A DNA stretch of 64,000 bases from Acidimicrobiaceae bacterium. GTDB lineage: Bacteria; Actinomycetota; Acidimicrobiia; Acidimicrobiales; Poriferisodalaceae. The stretch is taken from the NCBI GenBank assembly GCA_002722565.1, contig PBMG01000001.1, positions 124,001 to 188,000 on the forward strand, in the 5' to 3' direction. The translations under genes were made by a program, and so were the position numbers. A model generated the notes under the pieces. It saw only the letters and a program-made list of their open reading frames with translations, ran no database searches and was not told where the DNA came from. This document shows positions 1 through 7,886 of this stretch, in pieces. How positions within the stretch are numbered: the stretch's first letter is position 1; the number at the start of each line of letters is the position of its first letter.

Positions 1-1833
1 AATCTTGCCATCGGGAGTCTTGATCCGATCAAAGCTCGTCGAATATTCGCTGGTGCTAAACACCATGCCCGATTTGGCCTCGAGTAAAGCATCGAACAAG
101 TTGCTTGCTAATTCTAAGCCGTCACCTTTTACCCCAGCGGCTCTAATGGCATCTGGAAAGCGCATGGAGGCTTGCATCGCGGAACCAAACATTACGGCTG
201 CAGGACCCATTTCTCCAAGGCTCCGACCAAGCGAGCGGTATAAAGCCGTTGGAAGTTTGGCACCGAGATCAGGGTTCTCTGCAGATAGCCGTGTAAAGGT
301 TTCAACAAAAGCCTCGCGACTTTCCTCTGCGGCGTCTGTTAACTCCTGAACGCCTTCTGGTTCTCCACCCATTGCTTCCACTAGCCGAGCGTGGATTTCT
401 GCTTCGGGCAGCGTGTCACCTAAAGGTTCGAAGATCGGTTGCCTAATGTGGAAGTAGTTTGATGGCATCTCACCGGCAAAGAAAGTTGCCTCGGCCTTTT
501 CGTACTGTGAACATGCAGGCAGTACATAATCGGCCTGCCGGGCTGTTTCCGTCATTGCGACATCAATTACGACCAAGCAATCCAGCTTGGCAAAGGCCTC
601 TCGGAACCGCTTGGAGTCTGGCAAAGAGTGAATTGGATTGGAAGACTCAACGATCATGCCTCTAAAGCGGTCCGGATGCTCAGTGTCAATTGCATCAGGA
701 ATTGCCGCACACGCCACCAGTCCGCAAAGCAATGGGGTTCCAGTGACCGGTTCCGTCGCTCCGTCGGCGCTATGCCCACATATGGGAGCCAGCCGGTTAG
801 GGATATTCATGCCCCCTTCATTTCCAAAGTTACCGGTAAGCAGATAAAGCAGTCGTTGAAGCCAACTGTTCAGAGTGGAATGCGGCGCCATTTCGATTCC
901 CAGATCTTCTTCGGTCGCCATTGATCGGGCATTAGCCATTGTTCGAGCAGCTGCCCTTATCTGCTCTTCGTCGATTCCGCATTTGCGTGCGTAGTCAGAA
1001 ATATCAACTTCCTCAAGAAGGGGACGAAGCGCTTCCCAGCCCACGCACTGCTCTTTCAAAAACTTCTCATCGGTTAATCCCTCGTCAACCATTGTGGCCA
1101 ACACTGCGGCTAGGGCCCAGGCATCCGTCCCAGGTTTTACCCGGAGGTGGTGGTCTGAAATATTCGCGGTCTCCGACACCCGTGGATCAAAAACGACGAT
1201 CTTTCGGTCCTCATCATTTTTAATAGCGTTCAACACGTTTCGAGCCTCAGGGAAACCATGGCTATGCCAGGGATTTTTCCCGATGAAAACGGCACAGTCC
1301 GTGTGATGGAAGTCAGGCGATGCACCAATGTCTTGACGGCCAAAGAACTTTCCTTGCACCCAATACATGCCGGTTTTCTCCTGGGCTAAGGCATTACTTC
1401 TATATTGCACTCCTAGGGTCTGTAAAACGCTTCGGGCATAAGCGCCAGGGAAGTGATTGCCTTGGCCTCCACCTCCGTAGTACATAATTTTGTCGCCGCC
1501 GTAAGTGTCGCGGATGCCGACAAGTCGATCGGCTACTTCTTTGATCGCCTGATCCCAACTGATCTCTTGGAAGGTGCCGTCCTCCATCTTTTTCAGCGGG
1601 CCCGTCAGGCGATCGCGGCCATTCTGGTAGTGATTGACTCGAAGGCCCTTTTCGCAGGTATAACCCTTGCTGGCCGGGTGATCTTTATCCCCGCGGACAC
1701 GAGTGATTTCTCGCCCGTCGATTCGAACTTCAATTCCGCAGTTGGCGGAGCACAACACGCAGGCCGTTTTATGCCACTGCTTTGTCGGATCTAGCTCTTC
1801 AGTTGATAGTGCCTCTACCTCGGATTGGCTCAT
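1..1833 (-). CDS. Molybdopterin-dependent oxidoreductase, C-terminus cut by window edge
   Basis: The reading frame opens at an ATG at 1833 and stays open to base 1, giving 611 codons without a stop. An N-terminal iron-sulfur motif (C25, C28, C32, C60; starts CVLCSANC) binds one [4Fe-4S] cluster. It is followed by the usual bis-MGD fold (VRGDKDHPASKG, KGLRVNHYQ, GKNPWHSHGFPEA, SSNPIHSLPD, DYVLPACSQYEK). This is the formate dehydrogenase/nitrate reductase superfamily. Where formate dehydrogenases carry Cys or Sec followed by His as the metal ligand, this protein reads ALAQEKTG, so formate dehydrogenase is unlikely and the substrate is unknown. No Tat signal is visible, suggesting a cytoplasmic enzyme. 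The ferredoxin transcribed away from it may be its electron partner. MobA, which makes MGD-type cofactor, lies at 54.6 kb. Confidence 0.85.
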   Translation of the reverse strand, partial: MSQSEVEALSTEELDPTKQWHKTACVLCSANCGIEVRIDGREITRVRGDKDHPASKGYTCEKGLRVNHYQNGRDRLTGPLKKMEDGTFQEISWDQAIKEVADRLVGIRDTYGGDKIMYYGGGGQGNHFPGAYARSVLQTLGVQYRSNALAQEKTGMYWVQGKFFGRQDIGASPDFHHTDCAVFIGKNPWHSHGFPEARNVLNAIKNDEDRKIVVFDPRVSETANISDHHLRVKPGTDAWALAAVLATMVDEGLTDEKFLKEQCVGWEALRPLLEEVDISDYARKCGIDEEQIRAAARTMANARSMATEEDLGIEMAPHSTLNSWLQRLLYLLTGNFGNEGGMNIPNRLAPICGHSADGATEPVTGTPLLCGLVACAAIPDAIDTEHPDRFRGMIVESSNPIHSLPDSKRFREAFAKLDCLVVIDVAMTETARQADYVLPACSQYEKAEATFFAGEMPSNYFHIRQPIFEPLGDTLPEAEIHARLVEAMGGEPEGVQELTDAAEESREAFVETFTRLSAENPDLGAKLPTALYRSLGRSLGEMGPAAVMFGSAMQASMRFPDAIRAAGVKGDGLELASNLFDALLEAKSGMVFSTSEYSTSFDRIKTPDGKI

Positions 1834-1989
1834 TGCTGATCTCCTTCCCCTGCGAACATGTTAGATGGCTAACGGCTACGTAACCCATATAAGTGGAGGC
1901 TTGCACGCAAACTCCGCATCTCAACGAGAGTCTGCAACTAAATAGAGCTACCTTGGACCTATCAGTTGACGGGGTTAAGGGGAATTTGA

Positions 1990-2184
1990 ATGCGTGTGCG
2001 TGTCGATACTGAAAAATGTCAGGGACACAACCGGTGTTTCTCTCTCGCTGTTGAGCTATTTGATGTTGATGACTACGGATATGCAACAGAGCTAGATGAT
2101 GGCATCGTGCCCGACGACCTTGAAGACAAAGCTCGCCTTGCGGCAGCCAATTGCCCTGAGTTCGCGATTTCGATTGAAGAGTAA
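1990..2184 (+). CDS. Small ferredoxin, [3Fe-4S] type
   Basis: A 64-residue ferredoxin with cysteines at C10, C16 and C55 (CQGHNRC and NCPE). The second cluster ligand of a [4Fe-4S] ferredoxin is replaced by His13, giving the CxxHxxC...CP pattern of the one-cluster ferredoxins often paired with cytochromes P450 or dehydrogenases in actinobacteria. The start is the ATG preceded by the purine-rich stretch ggggttaagggg. It diverges from the molybdopterin oxidoreductase across about 155 nt, so that enzyme is the nearest candidate partner; no P450 is in the window. It converges with the carnitine dehydrogenase gene with only 3 nt between their stops. Confidence 0.9.
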   Translation: MRVRVDTEKCQGHNRCFSLAVELFDVDDYGYATELDDGIVPDDLEDKARLAAANCPEFAISIEE

Positions 2185-2187
2185 GAC

Positions 2188-3180
2188 CTAGTTCAGGTTC
2201 TCCCGGAGATCACGGATTGCTAGTCCGGCTCCCCAAGCATTGTTCTCAAGAGCGAGCATCATGTCGACCAAGTTCGTGTCTCGAATTCTTTCGAGCTCTC
2301 GAACTGAATACTCGCCTGACTGAGCATCTGATTGCTCAGCAATTCGGTTAACTAGCTCTTCGGTCATTTCTGGAGTGTCGGTCAATCTCGACCAGGGCCA
2401 GTCAAGAGATGGGCCAAATTGCCTAATGAAGTGCTCCATTCCTCCCCGGCCTCCAGCTATCCGGTAATTTTCGAATAGGCCCATCTGTGCCCACCGGAGG
2501 CCGAACCCGAACCGAATAACATCGTCAATTTCTTGTGTGGTCGCCACTCCGTCTTCAACAAGCCAAAGTGCTTCACGCCAGACAGATTCAAGGAGACGAT
2601 CGGCAATGAATGCATCTATCTCAACGCGAACATGCAAGGGCTTCATCCCAGCATGCGTGTAGAAGGACATGGCAGTCGAAATTGACTCAGCAGAAGTCTT
2701 CTCTCCGCCTACGACCTCCACCATCGGTATTAGATAAACCGGATTGAACGGGTGTCCGATTACGAGACGGTCTGGGTGCCGCATTTCGTCTTGAAGATTT
2801 GAAGGCAGGAGACCAGACGTTGAAGATGCAATCAAGGCGCTCTTGTCTGCCGAGATCTCTATTTCCCGCAGAATAGACTTTTTGATTTGCAGATCCTCGG
2901 GGGTGCTTTCTTGTATGAAATCAGCATTTCCCGCAGCTTCATCAATTGTTTTTGTGTATGTGAGAGAACCCTCACTCTTAGGTGATGTTCCCATCCTTTC
3001 CCACGCGTACCGGGCGTTTTCTAGGACCTCTGGAACTATCTGCAAAGCTTCGTCAGATGGGTCGTAGATCAATACATCACAGCCTCGAAGAAGCCAGCGA
3101 GCCGCCCAGGCAGCTCCGATAACCCCAGCTCCGATAATTGCGACTTGTCGAGGCGGTGAGATCTTTCTTACGGAGTCCAT
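2188..3180 (-). CDS. lcdH: L-carnitine dehydrogenase (3-hydroxyacyl-CoA dehydrogenase family)
   Basis: A 330-residue NAD-dependent dehydrogenase that would oxidise L-carnitine to 3-dehydrocarnitine. The N-terminal Rossmann motif is VAIIGAGVIGAAWAARW followed by an acidic residue in IYDP, and the catalytic His lies in VIGHPFNPVYLIPMVEVV, a pattern shared by carnitine 3-dehydrogenases. The C-terminal domain is helical (FGFGLRWAQMG). The start is the ATG at 3180. Although the frame stays open further upstream, that part lies inside the preceding gene and is not conserved-looking. The start overlaps the end of the BKACE gene by 13 nt, implying translational coupling. It is the last gene of the carnitine operon. 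Family assignment is strong; carnitine specificity rests partly on the neighbours. Confidence 0.85.
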   Translation of the reverse strand: MDSVRKISPPRQVAIIGAGVIGAAWAARWLLRGCDVLIYDPSDEALQIVPEVLENARYAWERMGTSPKSEGSLTYTKTIDEAAGNADFIQESTPEDLQIKKSILREIEISADKSALIASSTSGLLPSNLQDEMRHPDRLVIGHPFNPVYLIPMVEVVGGEKTSAESISTAMSFYTHAGMKPLHVRVEIDAFIADRLLESVWREALWLVEDGVATTQEIDDVIRFGFGLRWAQMGLFENYRIAGGRGGMEHFIRQFGPSLDWPWSRLTDTPEMTEELVNRIAEQSDAQSGEYSVRELERIRDTNLVDMMLALENNAWGAGLAIRDLRENLN

Positions 3181-4061
3181 TTCCTGAGTTCCAATTTTTC
3201 GCGCACCCGGTCTGGTCCTATTACGTCGAAATTCATGTCTTCCAAAATTTTCTTCGCCCTTGCTGTAAGGGTTTCGTTGGTAGCTAGCTCTCCGCGATCG
3301 AGGTAGAGATTGTCCTCTAAGCCAACTCGAGCATTTCCGCCAGCTATAGCTGCAAGGCCTACGTATGGCAGTTGATCTCTGCCTAAGGAGAAAGCAGAGA
3401 ATGTCCAATCTTGAGGAACGTTGTTCACCATGGCCATGAAAGTGTTTAGGTCATTGGGGGCACCCCATCTGACTCCCATGCAGAGCTGAACCATTACCGG
3501 AGCTTCAATCAGTCCTTGATCTACAAGTGCCTTCGCTTCCCATAGCTGTCCGGTATCGAAGACTTCAATTTCGGGCCGCACGCCGATGGCCTTAATTTGA
3601 CGGGCCATTTCAGAAAGAGTGTCGTGAGTGTTGGTAGCCACATAGTTCCCTTCACCGAAATTCATAGTCCCGCAATCAAGCGTGCAGATCTCAGGCCGCA
3701 ACAAGCGAACGTGATCAAGCCGCTCCGTGGCGCCCGCAAGGTCAGTCTCGTTGGGGTTGAGTGGGATCGGCGCCTCGACCGAGCCGATCACCAGATCACC
3801 ACCCATACCAGCGGTCAAGTTGATGACCACATCGGTATCAGAAGCTCGAACACGTTCTACGACCTCCTGGTAGTAGTCCACGGTCCGGTCTGGGTCTCCC
3901 GTTATTGGGTCCCTCACATGGATATGTGCGATTGCAGCGCCCGCTGCAGCAGCTGCAACCACGTCGCTAGCGATGGCTTCCGGAGTAAAGGGAACCTTGT
4001 CGGATTTTCCGACAGTGTCGCCAGCTCCTGTTACGGCGCAAGTGATGAAAACTTCAGGCAT
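3168..4061 (-). CDS. 3-dehydrocarnitine cleavage enzyme (BKACE family, DUF849)
   Basis: A 297-residue beta-keto acid cleavage enzyme. Members condense a beta-keto acid with acetyl-CoA and release acetoacetate plus a new acyl-CoA; the dehydrocarnitine subgroup yields betainyl-CoA. Visible features are the metal-binding IAHIHVRDPITG near residue 45, VINLTAGMGG, TLDCGTMNFG and the C-terminal VGLEDNLYLDRGELATN. These match the (beta/alpha)8 fold with a zinc site. The gene lies between a gamma-butyrobetaine-type dioxygenase (8-nt overlap upstream) and carnitine dehydrogenase (13-nt overlap downstream). That order fits the pathway carnitine to dehydrocarnitine to betainyl-CoA. No betainyl-CoA thioesterase is obvious nearby. 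Confidence 0.87.
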   Translation of the reverse strand: MPEVFITCAVTGAGDTVGKSDKVPFTPEAIASDVVAAAAAGAAIAHIHVRDPITGDPDRTVDYYQEVVERVRASDTDVVINLTAGMGGDLVIGSVEAPIPLNPNETDLAGATERLDHVRLLRPEICTLDCGTMNFGEGNYVATNTHDTLSEMARQIKAIGVRPEIEVFDTGQLWEAKALVDQGLIEAPVMVQLCMGVRWGAPNDLNTFMAMVNNVPQDWTFSAFSLGRDQLPYVGLAAIAGGNARVGLEDNLYLDRGELATNETLTARAKKILEDMNFDVIGPDRVREKLELRKWTP

Positions 4062-5298
4062 TGCAGTCCTTTCGTGCTGTGGGGAGACTTTTATTAGCGC
4101 TGGTCGTGGCTAAATATCGCCGTAGAACTCGGACCCGTGAGTAGACCTCGTCGCAGTCAAGGTATGTACCGCGCAATTTCCTGGTACCGGAAGTTGAATC
4201 AAACGCGGTTCGACCATGCAAAATACGTCGATTGTCGAAGGCGACTAGATCTCCGGGCAGGAAATCATATTGGATTTGGAAAGCGTCGCTATTAGCGACG
4301 TGTCCGAGCCGTTGCATGGCCAAATAGGCATTAGTTATATCTCTATATGGCATTGCTGGAAATCCACGAACTGGGTGGAACGCCCTGAAAGTCCAAGGCA
4401 CTCTTCCGTCGCCCTTGTCGATTATTGGACCGGTCCATCGATGATCTTCGCAACCATCCCGATTAGAAAACGTCCATTTCTTTGACGTAAGCAGTTCGAA
4501 TATTTCCGGCTCTTCATCTTCAAAGTATTTCGCTACCGCTAGGCCGTCAGTCATCGTTGAGCTACCCCCATGCACAGTATTTTTGAGGCAGTGCAACAAT
4601 TGGAAGCCGGGTGGGGTTTCTCGTGAAGGAAGGTCGCTATGGGCGGGCAAGCCCATGCTCGTGTTAGCGGTTGAATTCGGATTGAGATCTACGCTTACAT
4701 TCCACGTAGTGCCAAAATTTGTCTCTCGAAGGACGCCAATTCGATTGGCTACCGCCTGAACTGTATTTGTGGTGGTCGGTAGACCTGTCAGGCGCGCCAT
4801 ACCGTGAGTCAGGAGATCATCTAGCCATTGAGATAACACCTGGTCAGATTCCAAGACCGAAGACCCGTCATACGTCGGAGGCTCTTTAAAATCGGTGGCC
4901 TTCCAAAGCTGGGGTTCAGGCAACGACGCGAACGGCTGGTGTCCGCCTTCTGCGACATGTCGTAACCACCCAGGATGAAATGTGACGCTGCGCCCTTCGG
5001 GCTCAAATCGGACCACCAGCGCTCCATCCTCGATGTGAGCATTTGTAATCCGTGTTTCGAGGTTCAAATCGACGATATCAAGATCATTTTCCTTGGACTG
5101 CGGGTCGATGCCGCCCGGCCCGGGAGCATTTTCTCGGAGCCACAACGGGTGACATTCAAATTGCGTGCCGTCCTTCCAACTCACTACAACTCCACCGTCC
5201 GTAGAGCATGACACCGACTCCACGGCAGCCCACTCGTAGCTGTAGTAATCAGGGGTTAATGGTTGGTGCATCGTGGATACAGGAGCGTTCTTGGGCAT
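4054..5298 (-). CDS. Gamma-butyrobetaine dioxygenase-like enzyme (BBOX/TauD family)
   Basis: A 414-residue Fe(II)/2-oxoglutarate dioxygenase predicted to hydroxylate gamma-butyrobetaine to L-carnitine. The N-terminal DUF971-like domain (HPLWLREN, HPGWLRHV) is followed by a TauD domain with the iron-binding HxD in LPAHSDLPSRETPPG, the distal His in RRILHGRTAF and the 2-oxoglutarate-binding Arg in TRKLRGTYLD. Length and domain order match BBOX. The Cys-x-Cys-x2-Cys zinc knuckle usual just after WLRDN is absent: the sequence there is APGPGGIDP. First gene of the minus-strand carnitine operon, overlapping the next gene by 8 nt. Trimethyllysine dioxygenase is a related alternative, but the downstream genes favour butyrobetaine. 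Confidence 0.85.
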   Translation of the reverse strand: MPKNAPVSTMHQPLTPDYYSYEWAAVESVSCSTDGGVVVSWKDGTQFECHPLWLRENAPGPGGIDPQSKENDLDIVDLNLETRITNAHIEDGALVVRFEPEGRSVTFHPGWLRHVAEGGHQPFASLPEPQLWKATDFKEPPTYDGSSVLESDQVLSQWLDDLLTHGMARLTGLPTTTNTVQAVANRIGVLRETNFGTTWNVSVDLNPNSTANTSMGLPAHSDLPSRETPPGFQLLHCLKNTVHGGSSTMTDGLAVAKYFEDEEPEIFELLTSKKWTFSNRDGCEDHRWTGPIIDKGDGRVPWTFRAFHPVRGFPAMPYRDITNAYLAMQRLGHVANSDAFQIQYDFLPGDLVAFDNRRILHGRTAFDSTSGTRKLRGTYLDCDEVYSRVRVLRRYLATTSANKSLPTARKDCNA

Positions 5299-5423
5299 TC
5301 AGCCCTTGAAGTTAGACCTACGAATGGAAAAGCTTGACATGCAGTAACCGTAGTCAAGAAGAATCTGAGTACCTGACATGCTTAGCAAGTGACTACTGAG
5401 TCTCAATCTTCTAGGTTTAGTTA
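5299..5423. promoter_or_regulatory. Divergent promoter region with a TGACATGC direct repeat
   Basis: This 125-nt spacer separates the carnitine operon (minus) from the methyltransferase gene (plus). The octamer TGACATGC occurs twice, at 5335-5342 and 5374-5381, in the same orientation 39 nt apart. The first copy overlaps a TTGACA hexamer. Direct repeats in a divergent spacer can be operator sites, but no regulator gene is nearby and two copies of an 8-mer could be chance. Confidence 0.3.
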
Positions 5424-6233
5424 ATGGTCAAACGAGACGTATATACCCATGGGCATCAACCAGCGGCAGTGAATCAACATGCCAAGAGAACTGCCGAGAG
5501 TTGTGCTCAATTTGTTCGTCCCATGATCTCAGCGCAGTCGGAAATTTTGGATGTTGGGTGTGGTCCGGCGTCAATTACCGTTGGTCTTGCTAGATGGGCT
5601 GTGGACGGTTCTGTAGTCGGTATAGATGTTGGCGAAGAAATCCTTCAGACAGCGCAAAAAGCTGTAGACGATGCCGGGTGTTCAAATATTTCGCTGGAAC
5701 AGGCATCCGTTTATGAGCTTCCCTATCCTGATAACTCGTTTGACTTGACCTATGCCCACCAAGTTTTGCAGCACCTAGCGGACCCAGTTTTAGCGATAGT
5801 GGAAATGGCAAGAGTCACTCGCCCAGGAGGTCATGTGGCAGTCCGCGATGCGGACTATTACACGATGTCCTGCAGTCCAGAATCGGAAATGATTGATGAA
5901 TGGAGGCGTATTTACCATCTAGTTGCTCGACACAATGGGGCCGAACCAGATGCGGGCCGGCACCTTTTGGCCTGGTTTCATCAAGCTGGCTTGCACGAAG
6001 TTAAATGCTCTGCGACGGCTGGTGTTTATGCGACCAAAGAGGAAAGAGAAAACTGGGGCCTGTCATGGGCAGATCGCTGCCTTAGTACCAGCTTCCCTAC
6101 TCAGGCAATGGAGTACGGATACGCTACTTGGGAAGAGTTAGAAGCCATATCAGAAGGCTGGCGTGAATGGGCCGCACACCCAGATGGCTATTTTCAGTTC
6201 ATCAACGGCGAAGCAATTGCTGCTGTCCAATAA
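5424..6233 (+). CDS. Class I SAM-dependent methyltransferase (UbiE/Methyltransf_11 type)
   Basis: A 269-residue methyltransferase. Motif I is ILDVGCGPASITVGLAR near residue 42, followed by the acidic GIDVGEEIL that contacts the SAM ribose, then ASVYELPYPDNSFDLTYAHQ and the post-motif RVTRPGGHVAVRD. These define the Methyltransf_11 fold, but substrate cannot be read from sequence; such proteins methylate quinones, sterols or small molecules. It begins the plus-strand run divergent from the carnitine operon and lies 28 nt upstream of an acyl-CoA synthetase, with which it may be cotranscribed. No membrane segment or signal peptide is seen. Confidence 0.88.
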   Translation: MVKRDVYTHGHQPAAVNQHAKRTAESCAQFVRPMISAQSEILDVGCGPASITVGLARWAVDGSVVGIDVGEEILQTAQKAVDDAGCSNISLEQASVYELPYPDNSFDLTYAHQVLQHLADPVLAIVEMARVTRPGGHVAVRDADYYTMSCSPESEMIDEWRRIYHLVARHNGAEPDAGRHLLAWFHQAGLHEVKCSATAGVYATKEERENWGLSWADRCLSTSFPTQAMEYGYATWEELEAISEGWREWAAHPDGYFQFINGEAIAAVQ

Positions 6234-6261
6234 CTCTTAACCCAGGAAGAAAGAAGTAGAT

Positions 6262-7848
6262 ATGACGGCGCCAATTCCTGACAACTTCCCCGCTCTGGTG
6301 GACCGAGCGTCGAGAGAATTTGCTGCAACCGAAGCAATCTCCGATGGGGGTGTCAGTCTGAACTTTTCAGAGTTAGGGCAACAAATTAAGCAGGCAGCAG
6401 GTGCGCTAGTTGCTTCAGGTGTCAAACGAGGCGACCGAGTGGCTGTGTGGGCGCCTAACTCATGGGAATGGGTGGTCTCTGCAATGGCGGTGTTCCGAGT
6501 CGGAGCCGTCTTGGTGCCGGTGAATACAAGGTTCAAAGGGAGGGAAGCCGCCTTTGTTCTTGAGAAGGCACAAGTAAAGGTTCTGTTTACGGTCGTTGGT
6601 TTTTTAGGCAATGACTATGTCTCTGATCTCAGGGAATCTGGCGAACGGGTCGACTCCATTGAGGACATCGTCGTGCTGCGTGGTGACGTATTGGAAGGAA
6701 CGATCTCTTTCCAGGATTTCCTCGCTCGCAGTACTAGCGAGACTTTCGAGGAAGCCGAGGACCGAGCCGCAACCGTTTCTGGCTCCGATCTTGGGTTGAT
6801 TATGTTCACATCCGGAACCACCGGGGTGCCCAAAGGCGTAATGGTTGAACAAGGTCCTATCATTCGGGGTTTCAGCCACTACGCTCGAGAACTCGGAATG
6901 CGTCAGGGTGACCGGATGTTGATCGTCAATCCCTTCTTCCATGCATTCGGTTTCAATGGAGCCATTAATCCATGCTTCATTCATGGGGCAACGATGCTTC
7001 CCCACCCAGTGTTTGATGTCCCAAGCGTCCTTCAACGAATTGAGGATGACCAAGTCACAGTGTTCCCAGGACCCCCGGCAATCTTTCAAGGCCTAATTAA
7101 CCACAAAGATCTCGATGACTATGACACAAGCACGTTACGTTCCGCCCTAACAGGGGCCGCGAGTATCCCTGTGGAAACGGTCGTGGATATGAGAGATCGT
7201 CTGGGGTTCGAGACCGTAATCACTGCCTATGGCATGACCGAAACCCATGGCTTGGTGACGATCTGCTCTGCTGATGACCCCCCAGACGTTGTAGCGAACA
7301 CCAGTGGCAAGGCTTTACCCGGACTCGAAATAAAGCTTGTCGATGACGACAATAACGAAGTTGAGCTAGGGCAACCTGGAGAGCTATTGGTTAAGGGCTA
7401 CGCGGTAATGAGGGGCTACCTGGACGAACCAGAGCAAACAGCGGAGACAATTGACGAGCATGGCTGGATGAAAACCGGTGACATCTGCGTCATGGATGCA
7501 GACGGTTATATCGATATAACCGATCGCAAAAAAGACATGTTCATTAATGGGGGGTTCAATGCCTATCCAGCAGAAATTGAAAGCATGATGTTGGAACACC
7601 CTGAAGTTGGCCAGGTTTCGGTAATAGGGGTGCCAGATGAGCGCCTAGGGGAAGTTGGGGCCGCGTTCATAGTCGCAACTCCCGCTGGCCCACCTAACCT
7701 CAACGAGCTCGAGGCTTGGTGCAGAAAAGAGATGGCCAACTATAAAGTTCCCCGTCATTTCTGGATTATCGATGAGCTACCGTTGAACCCTTCTAACAAG
7801 GTCCTAAAGACAGAGCTGAGAGAAAAAGCCGCGGACTTACTTGCGTAG
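6262..7848 (+). CDS. Fatty-acid/aromatic-acid CoA ligase (AMP-binding, FadD-like)
   Basis: A 528-residue acyl-CoA synthetase of the adenylate-forming family that activates a carboxylic acid with ATP and CoA. The P-loop is IMFTSGTTGVPKGVM (around residue 178), A5 is TAYGMTETHG, A7 reads GWMKTGDICVMDADGYIDITDRKKDMFINGG (shown in parts: TGDICVMD, DRKKDMFI), and the C-terminal catalytic lysine lies in PLNPSNKVLKTEL. Full length, starting at ATG after aggaagaaag. Resemblance is to FadD3/CaiC-type ligases. A quaternary-amine acid such as butyrobetaine or crotonobetaine is a possible substrate given the neighbouring operon, but this is inference from context only. Confidence 0.9.
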   Translation: MTAPIPDNFPALVDRASREFAATEAISDGGVSLNFSELGQQIKQAAGALVASGVKRGDRVAVWAPNSWEWVVSAMAVFRVGAVLVPVNTRFKGREAAFVLEKAQVKVLFTVVGFLGNDYVSDLRESGERVDSIEDIVVLRGDVLEGTISFQDFLARSTSETFEEAEDRAATVSGSDLGLIMFTSGTTGVPKGVMVEQGPIIRGFSHYARELGMRQGDRMLIVNPFFHAFGFNGAINPCFIHGATMLPHPVFDVPSVLQRIEDDQVTVFPGPPAIFQGLINHKDLDDYDTSTLRSALTGAASIPVETVVDMRDRLGFETVITAYGMTETHGLVTICSADDPPDVVANTSGKALPGLEIKLVDDDNNEVELGQPGELLVKGYAVMRGYLDEPEQTAETIDEHGWMKTGDICVMDADGYIDITDRKKDMFINGGFNAYPAEIESMMLEHPEVGQVSVIGVPDERLGEVGAAFIVATPAGPPNLNELEAWCRKEMANYKVPRHFWIIDELPLNPSNKVLKTELREKAADLLA

Positions 7849-7886
7849 TCTGCACGCCCGAAGGCATCCGCAACCTAATCAGTGGC

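Noticed and set aside
1-1800. Many plus-strand open frames at 5-1794
   Set aside because: They are antisense shadows of the molybdopterin oxidoreductase on the minus strand, which has clear motifs.
1834-1989. tRNA or small RNA in the larger spacers
   Set aside because: I looked for the TTCGA-type T-loop and acceptor pairing in the larger spacers and saw none.
3180-3408. N-terminal extension of the carnitine dehydrogenase to 3408
   Set aside because: It lies entirely inside the BKACE coding region and is not dehydrogenase-like; the family start is MDSVRK at 3180.
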